Below, one piece after another: positions 7,880 to 14,701 of a stretch of 23,750 nt of DNA (positions are counted from its first letter, which is position 1; each line of letters begins with the position of its first letter). The stretch comes from Bdellovibrio sp. GTDB taxonomy: Bacteria; Bdellovibrionota; UBA1018. Under the pieces are notes generated by a model. It saw only the letters and a list, made by a program, of their open reading frames with translations. It did not search any database and had not been told where the DNA came from. A program made the translations under genes and the position numbers. Where the stretch lies: the NCBI GenBank assembly GCA_016213345.1, contig JACRAO010000014.1, forward strand, positions 1 to 23,750. Reading direction: 5' to 3'.

Positions 7880-9332
7880 CTTGGCTAAGGAACTCGAAAG
7901 GTTTCATCTTAAACAAGAAGAAATAGAGATCGCATTGTGCGAGGCATTAAAAAATGGTGGTACTCTGTCAGAATTATTTTTTGAGGATGTAGCGTCCACT
8001 CAGGTGTTTTTAGAAAATGCCGCAGTGGATCGAGTGATGGATGGAGTTGATTGTGGAGTTGGGTTGAGACTTGTTGCGCAGAATCATACTTATTATGGGT
8101 ACACAACAAAGCTTAGTGGCAAATCCCTTTTAGAATTAGCTCAAACCGTATCGCAGGCAGTTTTAAACAATAAGAATTTGCAGACTCAGAAAAAAATTTC
8201 TTGGCAACCATGCAAACAAAATAATACAGAAATTTTAAATTATGCAATTAAGACATCTCCAAGAGATTGGTCTATTGAACAGAAAGTAAAGATTTTACAA
8301 AGAGCAGACACAGCGGTTTGGCAGGAACTCAAAGAAACTACACATGTGACATGTGTTTGGGGTGATTTACAAAGAAAAATTTTAGTTATTAATAGTGATG
8401 GAGTTTTTGCTCCTTGTGAAAAGACGTATCTACAAGTTTATGTGCAAGTAGTTGGCAAAAAAGATGACAGGGTCGAGTCTGCTCATCAAATCAAGGGCGG
8501 TTTTATAGGAGTCGAATTTTTTGAAGCCACACCCCCCGAAGCTATAGGTAAGGAGGCTGCAAGAAGAGTGGGGGTGTTATTGAAGTCCAAACCTGCCCCA
8601 TCAGGAACAATGCCGGTTGTTTTATCTTCAGAAGCCGGAGGTACTATGATCCACGAAGCTGTAGGTCATGGCTTAGAGGCAGATTTGGCTTGCAATGGTC
8701 TTTCTGTGTATCAAAACAAACTAGGACAGCCCGTGGCCTCTTCTCTTGTCACTGTTATTGATGATGGAACAATACCTAAATTTCGTGGCAGTTTTTCTTA
8801 CGATGATGAAGCTTGTCCATCTCAAAAAAACATTCTTATTGAGAATGGTATTCTCAAGTCTTATATGGTGGATCGCTTATCGGCATTTAAATTTGATCTC
8901 ATGGCAACAGGAAATGGGCGTAGAGAGTCATTTAGACATAAACCAATTGTGCGTATGACTAATACTTATATTGCACCTGGACCTGATGACCCCATAAAAA
9001 TACTAGAAAATACAAAATGGGGTATTTTTGTAAAAGCAATGGGTGGAGGGCAGGTCAATACAGTTACAGGAGATTTTATTTTTGCGGTAATTGAGGCTTA
9101 TTTAATTCGTGACGGAAAACTTGGTGAGCCAATTAGAGGAGCTACTTTAGTTGGTAACGGTCCAAAGGTTTTATCCATGATTGATCGGGTGGGGAGTGAT
9201 TTAGAGTTTGTAGTTGGTACCTGTGGAAAAGACGGACAGGGAGCACCAGTAACTTCAGGACAGCCGACGCTGCGAATTCCAGAACTTACAGTAGGCGGAG
9301 AGGTGCCGATACAAGAGTATTGGAAATGGTAG
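7869..9332 (+). CDS. tldD: TldD family metalloprotease
   Basis: TldD-type zinc protease of the TldD/TldE (PmbA) family; in Escherichia coli the TldD/TldE heterodimer trims peptides such as the microcin B17 leader and the CcdA antitoxin in the cytoplasm. The 487 residues match the family in length. The catalytic HEXXXH motif reads HEAVGH (residues 262-267) in GGTMIHEAVGHGLEADL; a Cys in VGTCGKDGQG (Cys452) fits the third zinc ligand position. RHKPIVRMTNTYIAPG and the ending TVGGEVPIQEYWKW are also family-like. The ATG lies inside the end of the DUF4911 gene with GGGAG upstream. The partner TldE is not in the window, so it is either elsewhere or this protein works as a homodimer. The gene ends 2 bp before the stop of the opposing small gene. 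Confidence 0.95.
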   Translation: MTSSLAKELERFHLKQEEIEIALCEALKNGGTLSELFFEDVASTQVFLENAAVDRVMDGVDCGVGLRLVAQNHTYYGYTTKLSGKSLLELAQTVSQAVLNNKNLQTQKKISWQPCKQNNTEILNYAIKTSPRDWSIEQKVKILQRADTAVWQELKETTHVTCVWGDLQRKILVINSDGVFAPCEKTYLQVYVQVVGKKDDRVESAHQIKGGFIGVEFFEATPPEAIGKEAARRVGVLLKSKPAPSGTMPVVLSSEAGGTMIHEAVGHGLEADLACNGLSVYQNKLGQPVASSLVTVIDDGTIPKFRGSFSYDDEACPSQKNILIENGILKSYMVDRLSAFKFDLMATGNGRRESFRHKPIVRMTNTYIAPGPDDPIKILENTKWGIFVKAMGGGQVNTVTGDFIFAVIEAYLIRDGKLGEPIRGATLVGNGPKVLSMIDRVGSDLEFVVGTCGKDGQGAPVTSGQPTLRIPELTVGGEVPIQEYWKW

Positions 9333-9334
9333 TT

Positions 9335-9466
9335 TCAGTCTTCAAAAAGACTGGTGCGTTTTCCTTCTTCTATAAGAAATTTACCTCCTTCTGGAAAATG
9401 CCAAAGCTTTCCCCCTAAGATCGTTGCAAAAATCAATGATATTAATATAAAATATGCCAGCCTCAT
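9335..9466 (-). CDS. 43-residue single-pass membrane peptide
   Basis: I do not recognise this protein. The ATG at 9466 overlaps the stop of the T2SSF gene as ATGA, so it is likely the last gene of the secretin operon. The sequence has an N-terminal hydrophobic helix (residues 3-19, LAYFILISLIFATILGG) and a short charged tail (KLWHFPEGGKFLIEEGKRTS) ending LFED. It lacks a prepilin-type cleavage site (no basic leader with a G/A before a hydrophobic helix and Glu at +5), so I do not call it a pilin. A small membrane subunit or an over-called ORF are the alternatives. The overlap with its neighbour and the similar overlaps throughout this operon argue that it is real. Confidence 0.55.
   Translation of the reverse strand: MRLAYFILISLIFATILGGKLWHFPEGGKFLIEEGKRTSLFED
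9336..9353 (+). terminator. Possible weak terminator hairpin after tldD
   Basis: CAGTCTT-CAAA-AAGACTG is a perfect 7-bp stem with a 4-nt loop, starting 4 nt after the tldD stop. It is followed by GTGCGTTTTCC, a weak T-rich tract not placed directly after the stem. The hairpin overlaps the last codons of the opposing 43-residue gene. It is the only terminator-like structure I found at any of the four convergent junctions. Confidence 0.35.
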
Positions 9467-10473
9467 AAGAAACCTTCTAACCCTATTTCTAAGAAACTTA
9501 GATATAATCCTGTAGCTAAAAGACCAAACAGAGATGGAGCTACACAAAAAAATAGTGGTTTCAAAGCTTGTACTGGCAGTATAGCCAGTTCTTTTTGGAT
9601 ATTGGCTCTCAAATCATCTCTGAAAGAAATAAGTAAAGTTTCTATTTGTTCTAAACATGGACGGCCTTCGACTATATTTTGGCTCAGAATTTTTCTGGCT
9701 TGATCCCCTAGGTTTAAAATATAAGCACGTGCGCTATCACTTCTTTTATAATTATGTGGAGGATCCCATATTGAAAATCCCCATTTTTCAGATAGCTCTG
9801 GTGATTCTTGATACAATTTCTCACAGCTTTTGGTCCATGCTAAGTCCACGGGGATACCAGTGCGCACGAATGCTAAAAACCGCTCTAGAGCACACTGTGA
9901 ACTCAAAATCCATGCTCTTTCAGATCCTCTAAGACCGCCCCATCTGGCTCGTTCAGATATTTTCATAAGCCAAATCGCTGCACATAACGACAGAGCTACA
10001 GAAAAACCACAAACACAGATCCAAAGCCCATAATGAATTTTTATTGCAGGTAAAAGCAAATATAGGGAAACCCCAAAAAGAGGAACTAAAGCAGCACACA
10101 CAACAGACTGTGCTAGAGCCTGAACTGATTTTGCACGTGCTTCTTTTAAAAATTCGCTATGTTCTTGAGCTAGTTTCCTAATTCTTTTTATAGTGGGGAG
10201 CAAAGCGCCTCCCTGTGCTCTAAGTTCTTTGAGGCTTTCAAAAGCTAGTACTCCCCAAGGGGGTTTGAGCGTCTGAAGTTTGGACCATTGATCTTGATTT
10301 AGGACTAAACCTGATTCTAGTGTTTCTTGAAATTCAAAAAGGACATTTTGTATTTTTTTGAGTTCTTTGAGTTCCTGTTGCGTACTTAAGCGGTAAGAGA
10401 ACACATAAAACTCGTCTAATACAAAATAAAAACCAAATATGAAGAAAATAAATCCAAAAGCCCACAATAGCAT
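9463..10473 (-). CDS. Type II secretion F-domain (TadB/TadC-like) inner-membrane platform protein
   Basis: A 336-residue integral membrane protein with the TadB/TadC layout: an N-terminal membrane helix (WAFGFIFFIFGFYFVL), a long cytoplasmic helical part, two central helices (about 115-160: VVCAALVPLFGVSLYLLLPA and IWICVCG-like LWICVCGFSVALSLCAAIWL), a second cytoplasmic T2SSF-type domain and a C-terminal pair ending FFCVAPSLFGLLATGLYLSF. Platform proteins of this class couple the cytoplasmic ATPase to assembly of a pilus or pseudopilus. Tad systems usually have two such proteins in tandem (TadB and TadC); only one is here. It starts 30 bp after the lipocalin-like gene, has no clear SD, and overlaps the small membrane peptide by ATGA. 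Confidence 0.8.
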   Translation of the reverse strand: MLLWAFGFIFFIFGFYFVLDEFYVFSYRLSTQQELKELKKIQNVLFEFQETLESGLVLNQDQWSKLQTLKPPWGVLAFESLKELRAQGGALLPTIKRIRKLAQEHSEFLKEARAKSVQALAQSVVCAALVPLFGVSLYLLLPAIKIHYGLWICVCGFSVALSLCAAIWLMKISERARWGGLRGSERAWILSSQCALERFLAFVRTGIPVDLAWTKSCEKLYQESPELSEKWGFSIWDPPHNYKRSDSARAYILNLGDQARKILSQNIVEGRPCLEQIETLLISFRDDLRANIQKELAILPVQALKPLFFCVAPSLFGLLATGLYLSFLEIGLEGFL

Positions 10474-10503
10474 AGGTCCAAGTTAAGCAAGGTTTATGCC
10501 AAC

Positions 10504-11562
10504 TTAAATCAACATTGCAACGTACGGATTTTTTTGGCGGCTGACACACTCATATGCTGCTGTAAAAGGTGCATAAAACCTTGCTTCTGGTTTTCCATTT
10601 CGAAATACCACTAAAATCATTTCTGCTAATTTAGAATTTGCGCAATATAAAAAAGACCCATCCGTATCTTCATAAGTAATACCGGCAAAACTTTTTAATT
10701 CAGCCTTGATTTGTCCCTTAAATATTAGATTATTACCTTCGAGATCACGATGTTCGGTCTCAAAGCTCCATTCAGTAAAGTTTAACGTACTCTTAGAGCG
10801 GATTGCGCTCCACAGTGTGTTTGCTGGAAATTCATTTTCACGATACAAAAAATAAAAAGTAGAAAGCTTTGGTGACGGAATCGCAAATGGCAGCTTTGCA
10901 CGCGCCGAGAGTCCCTCAAAAACCACTGGTGCTCGATTTCCATGGTCATCTAAAAAATAATTGCAGTGAGCCCACACCCAAGAGTGTCCATTTTTAGTAC
11001 CAGCTAAGTGCCCTTGCATGCCTGGAGCATTTTCAAAACGATGTTTTTCTCCCTGTAAAATCAAATCACCCGAGAACGAAAGATTTTCGTAAACCGTAAG
11101 AGCTGTATTTTTTACCAGTTTGCTCTTTGAGAGACTTGACGGAACTAAATCGAATTGATTAGTAGTCAGAGGCTTCATGTCCAGATCCCACTCTAAGCTC
11201 TGTCCTTTTGCCTGAATTTGTCCTTTCGTATGAAAAGAAGTCAAAAAACTATTTCCTATTATTATTTTTATTAAATTTTCGTTTTGAATACTCGAAAACT
11301 CAGAAATAGGAAAAGTTTGTTTAAGGGCAGTTTTCTGAATTTCACCTGTTTCTTCTTTTTTTTGAAAAAAAATAGCCCAAGTTTCTGCAATTTTTTTATA
11401 TCCACTTTTTGTTAAAAGTAGTGTAAATCTTAACCAAAGAGCTTTTTGCGTTTTAGGATCGTTTAATTTTAAATACCATACTTCCTGATAAGATTTTACA
11501 AGACCGTCTTTGAGCTTTAACCAATAAGACTGATTGGTAATTGTAGTTTCACTCATGCTCAT
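10504..11562 (-). CDS. AttH/CrtC-like (lipocalin-fold) protein inside a secretion operon
   Basis: A 352-residue soluble protein with no signal peptide or membrane helix. The spacing of aromatic residues and motifs such as SYWLKLKDGL, YQEVWYLKLND, SLEWDLDM and especially GHLAGTKNGHSWVWAHCNYF resemble the AttH/CrtC (carotenoid 1,2-hydratase, lipocalin-like) and tocopherol-cyclase-like beta-barrel superfamily, which binds hydrophobic substrates. I saw this by pattern only, so the family is tentative and no reaction can be assigned. Its ATG overlaps the stop of the 4-TM gene (ATGA), and it lies between an export ATPase and its platform protein, a place where Tad operons carry no such gene to my knowledge. 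A lipid- or pigment-related cargo or modification role is speculation. Confidence 0.5.
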   Translation of the reverse strand: MSMSETTITNQSYWLKLKDGLVKSYQEVWYLKLNDPKTQKALWLRFTLLLTKSGYKKIAETWAIFFQKKEETGEIQKTALKQTFPISEFSSIQNENLIKIIIGNSFLTSFHTKGQIQAKGQSLEWDLDMKPLTTNQFDLVPSSLSKSKLVKNTALTVYENLSFSGDLILQGEKHRFENAPGMQGHLAGTKNGHSWVWAHCNYFLDDHGNRAPVVFEGLSARAKLPFAIPSPKLSTFYFLYRENEFPANTLWSAIRSKSTLNFTEWSFETEHRDLEGNNLIFKGQIKAELKSFAGITYEDTDGSFLYCANSKLAEMILVVFRNGKPEARFYAPFTAAYECVSRQKNPYVAMLI

Positions 11563-12011
11563 ATTTTTAATGACCTAAAATTTCTCAGTAAAAACCATAC
11601 CAGCAGCAACGCAATCAGAGCATCTGTAATTATCCCAACTAAATAACCAAAATAATGGTGATGTTCTCCAAAGAAAAAATAAAAATAACAAGCAGTAGAA
11701 ACTGTTTTTGATAATAAATGTACAAGAGAGTAGCCTTTGATTTTTGGTGATTCTGCAGCTAAAAAACTTAGAGCCGAAAGCATCGAGAGCATGGAAATTG
11801 ATAAAACAAGCCAAAATTTATCAATAAGTTCTGGCAAAGGTTCTGTCCATTTTAAAAATTTAGGTCCAGCATTGATGATATAAATAAACTCATTTGGGAA
11901 AAATAAGAAAAACAGAGCTAAACAGGCGTATAGAACACCCATTACTCTTAGAAAGAAGGTATAACGTCGCATTGAAACTGGTGAAGCAGGTTTGTCTGAA
12001 CTTGTGTTCAT
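11559..12011 (-). CDS. Four-helix integral membrane protein
   Basis: I do not recognise this 150-residue protein. It has about four membrane segments (VMGVLYACLALFFLFF; LVLSISMLSMLSALSFLAA; LLSKTVSTACYFYFFF; LVGIITDALIALLLVWFLL) with a His-rich short loop GEHHHYFG between the third and fourth, reminiscent of small DoxX-like or unknown four-helix proteins. The loop histidines could bind metal or haem, which is untested. The ATG at 12011 lacks a clear SD; an internal ATG at residue 14 (MRRYTFF) would also leave all four helices. It starts 44 bp after the ATPase gene and couples by ATGA to the lipocalin-like gene. These two genes appear to be a unit placed within the secretin/ATPase/platform operon. 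Confidence 0.7.
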   Translation of the reverse strand: MNTSSDKPASPVSMRRYTFFLRVMGVLYACLALFFLFFPNEFIYIINAGPKFLKWTEPLPELIDKFWLVLSISMLSMLSALSFLAAESPKIKGYSLVHLLSKTVSTACYFYFFFGEHHHYFGYLVGIITDALIALLLVWFLLRNFRSLKI

Positions 12012-12055
12012 ATAAAAGAGATGACAAAAGATTGTGCTTAGGTCAAGGTTATTTT

Positions 12056-12976
12056 TTACAACGGCCTTAGCAATATTGTTTCTCCTTCTCGGCCATCAGT
12101 TCTGCAAATTTCAGATATTTTGCGTGTTCCATTTTTATTTTCTAACTGCACCAGCCATTGAATCCCAAAAGCCAATAGTTCCCTAATGGCTGCAAGTGGA
12201 ATATTTGCAGAGTTTGAAAGCAGACATAAAAGCTCTATTCTTTTAAGCGCCTCTCTCGGGGAGTTAGAGTGCAAAGTTGTCATAGAACCACAATGCCCAG
12301 TGTTTAATGCCTGGAGTAACTCTAAAATTTCTGGACCACGGCACTCGCCTAAGATTATGCGATCAGGACGCATTCGGAGAGCTTGTTTCAGTAAAATTCT
12401 CAGTGTTACTTCACCACAACCATCCGCATTAGGGGGACGACTCACAAGACTAATAAAATGCGGATGGTCTGGTGCAAGTTCTTGTGTGTCTTCCAGTGCT
12501 AAAATTCTCTCATGTGATGGAACCTCAGAGAGCAAGTCATTGGCTAAAGTGGTTTTTCCGCTTCCCGTAGCCCCAGAGATAATAATCGAGTCTCCTTTCT
12601 TGATTGCTTCGACTAATTTTGGATAATGAGAAGAATTTGTCCATCTGGATTTAGCTCGCACTGGCTTTGGCAGTTTTCTCAAAGACACTAAAATTCCTTT
12701 TTTCGAAATAGGAGGAAATGTGACATGCATTCTGAAACCACTAGGAATACTTGCGTCAATAAAAGGATGTTTTGCGTCCCATGTCCTTCCGGCAAGTCCT
12801 ATTTGATGAATGACCCAGGTTTTCATTTCTTCTTCTTGCCATTTCAAATTTTCTGCAATCACTAGAGGTTCTAGCTTTTTTCCACAATCAATATATATTT
12901 CATTTTCGCCATTTAATAATATATCCGTGATTTCAGGTCTTGCCATACACTCTGTTAGCCATTCTGGTGTGTTCAT
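12056..12976 (-). CDS. CpaF/TadA/VirB11-like secretion ATPase (short form)
   Basis: A hexameric cytoplasmic ATPase that powers pilus or pseudopilus assembly. It has the complete GspE/VirB11 core: Walker A GATGSGKTT, the Asp box LALEDTQEL, Walker B RIILGECRG and the His box HCGSMTTLHSNSPREAL. At 306 residues it is shorter than typical CpaF proteins (about 400-500) because the N-terminal extension is reduced. I chose the ATG at 12976, which makes an ATGA overlap with the secretin stop, as at other junctions here; an upstream in-frame ATG at 12991 would add MERIA. The gene follows the secretin directly, the order seen in Tad (rcpA/cpaC then tadA/cpaF, usually with tadZ between). No TadZ is visible. 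Confidence 0.92.
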   Translation of the reverse strand: MNTPEWLTECMARPEITDILLNGENEIYIDCGKKLEPLVIAENLKWQEEEMKTWVIHQIGLAGRTWDAKHPFIDASIPSGFRMHVTFPPISKKGILVSLRKLPKPVRAKSRWTNSSHYPKLVEAIKKGDSIIISGATGSGKTTLANDLLSEVPSHERILALEDTQELAPDHPHFISLVSRPPNADGCGEVTLRILLKQALRMRPDRIILGECRGPEILELLQALNTGHCGSMTTLHSNSPREALKRIELLCLLSNSANIPLAAIRELLAFGIQWLVQLENKNGTRKISEICRTDGREGETILLRPL

Positions 12977-14466
12977 TGCAATGCGTTCCATGGAAAATCA
13001 GGATCGCTTTTCAACGCTCGTTCTTCGCTTGGAGAAATCCAGTTTCGTGGGATAGGGACTGGACCGAGCGGGAAAAGTTTTTCGAAACGTTTTAATGGTG
13101 GTCTTGGAGGAGAAGTCACTGGATACAAAACAGCTACTAGTTCTGATCTTTCGTTTAAATAATCCTCTGAACCAAAAAGTGAGCCCAAAATCGGGAGATT
13201 TCTTAACCATGGGATTCCCTGGGCTTGTTCTCTGGTGTCTTGTTGTAAAAGTCCTGAGAGCATTAAGGGTTCATAAAATTCAGCGTCTACTTGAGTCTTC
13301 ATTTTATTTGTTTGTATTTTTGGAAGCTCGTCATTTGTTAAATTAGGATCTATGTGGCTGACTTCAGTCAGAATCTCTAGTCTGACTTTTTTACCTGCAG
13401 CGTGTGTGACTTTTAGTTGTAGTGTAAGACCATATTTTTTCCAAGTAATGTTTGATGTGTATCGTGTTTTTATACGAATTGGCAATTCACCTCCTGCAAA
13501 AAGTTCGGCTTCTCCTGGAACTCTTACGGCTAACTCAGGACGGGAAAGGATTTTGACTGAACCATTGCCTTCTAGGGTTTGTAAAGTCAAGTCAAACTTG
13601 AGTGCATCTTTGATTGACCATGGGGTTACTTGAAAGGCCTGTGGCACATGGCTTGGCCAGCTTAAACCAAGTGTATGAAAATTTTTTTTCTTAAGTTCTA
13701 ATAAGAAGACTCTAAAAAAAACTGTTGGCGAATTATCAGGTAGTGATTCTAGCTCTAACTCAACAAGAGGAAAAATTTTTTTTAAATTTCTTTCAGCACT
13801 CAATTTTTCATTAATATTTGGTATAAAACCTTTGATAAAAAGTACACCGCCTTTTTGCTCGACTTGTATTTTATCTTGGTAACCAGCATTTTTTAGCCAT
13901 CCCTCAAGATTTGCTTTATTTGTTTCTAAAAGATCAGATGAGAGATCTGTTTCATCATGCATTTCTTTTGAAAAATTTTTTATAAGAGCTTGTATGAGGT
14001 GTAACTCTCTGTGAGAGTAAACAGTCCCACGGAGTAAAATACCAACTCCTATTCTTAAAACTTCTACTTCTTGGAGCTGGCTAAGTGCTTTTTCTAAATT
14101 CAAATTACTTTTTGAGTCACTTGGCTTTTCAACCTGGATTGATCGATGTTCGGTTCTGTGGTCCGACTTCCAGACCCAAAGATCTGTAAGTCCGGATTGC
14201 ATGGCTTTAATTAAGATATAGTCTTTTTTTTGTGTATTTTGTAGTATTGTGTTTGAAATCGGTATTGCTCTTACAATGGCTGCATTACCAATGGAGAAAC
14301 GTTGTAAATATGGGATTTTAAGCAATCTTTGTTCTCCCTGGATGAGTATAACTGTGCTTCTTTCTTCAAGAACTGTAGTGGGTTCTTGACTTTCTTGTTG
14401 CGGTGTCGCGTGAATGTGATTTACAAAGAGTATGCCAGATAGAATTGTAAAAATAAGTGGCCTCAT
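12973..14466 (-). CDS. cpaC: CpaC/RcpA-like secretin (outer-membrane channel)
   Basis: Forms the outer-membrane pore of Tad/type II-type machines. From the ATG at 14466 there are 497 residues (a TTG six codons earlier at 14484 is the other option). A signal peptide (MRPLIFTILSGILFVNHIHA) precedes the CpaC-type pilus-assembly N domain (LKIPYLQRFSIGNAAIVRAI, then YILIKAMQSGLTDLWVW), BON-like regions, and the secretin domain with VPGEAELFAGGELPI and the signature GIPWLRNLPILGSLFGS. The ending PLKRFEKLFPLGPVP is rich in Pro, as in CpaC. It heads the minus-strand operon. No recognisable lipoprotein pilotin follows. Neither start has a clear SD. The gene faces a small basic protein gene across a 93-bp region containing a dyad. 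Confidence 0.93.
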   Translation of the reverse strand: MRPLIFTILSGILFVNHIHATPQQESQEPTTVLEERSTVILIQGEQRLLKIPYLQRFSIGNAAIVRAIPISNTILQNTQKKDYILIKAMQSGLTDLWVWKSDHRTEHRSIQVEKPSDSKSNLNLEKALSQLQEVEVLRIGVGILLRGTVYSHRELHLIQALIKNFSKEMHDETDLSSDLLETNKANLEGWLKNAGYQDKIQVEQKGGVLFIKGFIPNINEKLSAERNLKKIFPLVELELESLPDNSPTVFFRVFLLELKKKNFHTLGLSWPSHVPQAFQVTPWSIKDALKFDLTLQTLEGNGSVKILSRPELAVRVPGEAELFAGGELPIRIKTRYTSNITWKKYGLTLQLKVTHAAGKKVRLEILTEVSHIDPNLTNDELPKIQTNKMKTQVDAEFYEPLMLSGLLQQDTREQAQGIPWLRNLPILGSLFGSEDYLNERSELVAVLYPVTSPPRPPLKRFEKLFPLGPVPIPRNWISPSEERALKSDPDFPWNALQ

Positions 14467-14480
14467 GTGATATAGCTTAT

Positions 14481-14516
14481 GCAAAAGTCAAGCCAGTTCT
14501 GCGTTGACATTTTTGC
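14481..14516. promoter_or_regulatory. Imperfect inverted repeat between the secretin and metK units
   Basis: GCAAAAGTCAA (14481-14491) and TTGACATTTTTGC (14504-14516) face each other across 12 bp; the second matches the reverse complement of the first apart from a two-base insertion. The second arm includes the -35 of the presumed metK-side promoter. It may bind a regulator of one or both divergent units, or merely reflect similar -35 elements in both directions. Confidence 0.3.
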
Positions 14517-14533
14517 AAAGTTGAGGCTATATG
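14504..14533 (+). promoter_or_regulatory. Sigma-70-type promoter for the basic protein-metK unit
   Basis: TTGACA (14504-14509, perfect -35) and TATATG (14528-14533) with an 18-bp spacer lie 27 bp before the start of the small basic protein gene. It is the best consensus match in the window and likely drives the 43-residue gene, metK and perhaps the 2-TM gene. Confidence 0.6.
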
Positions 14534-14559
14534 GTTATCTAAAATAATGGAGGTAAGTT

Positions 14560-14691
14560 ATGGCGTCTCGTACAGGTAGAACAAGAAACGCAAGAAAAGT
14601 GCGCAGATCAAAAAAGGGTAAAGCAAGAAAGCGAAAAGAACAAAATAGGGGAACAACTCCTAAATTTTCGATTCATTTAGATCAGGCTTAG
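14560..14691 (+). CDS. 43-residue very basic protein upstream of metK
   Basis: The ATG at 14560 follows an excellent Shine-Dalgarno (GGAGGTAAG), and the stop lies 10 nt before metK. The 43 residues contain 16 Lys/Arg and only two acidic residues; the N-terminal two-thirds (MASRTGRTRNARKVRRSKKG and KARKRKEQNR) look like an RNA- or DNA-binding tail. The end is GTTPKFSIHLDQA. I do not identify it with a known ribosomal protein. Small basic proteins with a GTTP-type ending recur in deltaproteobacteria-like genomes as I remember them (not verified). The strong promoter, SD and co-directional position argue that it is expressed with metK. It is too small for most gene callers. Confidence 0.75.
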   Translation: MASRTGRTRNARKVRRSKKGKARKRKEQNRGTTPKFSIHLDQA

Positions 14692-14701
14692 GGGGCTCAA
14701 T

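Noticed and set aside
9335..9547. 70-residue version of the small membrane peptide
   Set aside because: Starting at 9547 would overlap the T2SSF gene by 85 nt; the ATG at 9466 gives the ATGA overlap.
14534..14559. SAM riboswitch before metK
   Set aside because: Only about 26 nt lie between the promoter -10 and the small gene start, and no four-way junction sequence is visible.
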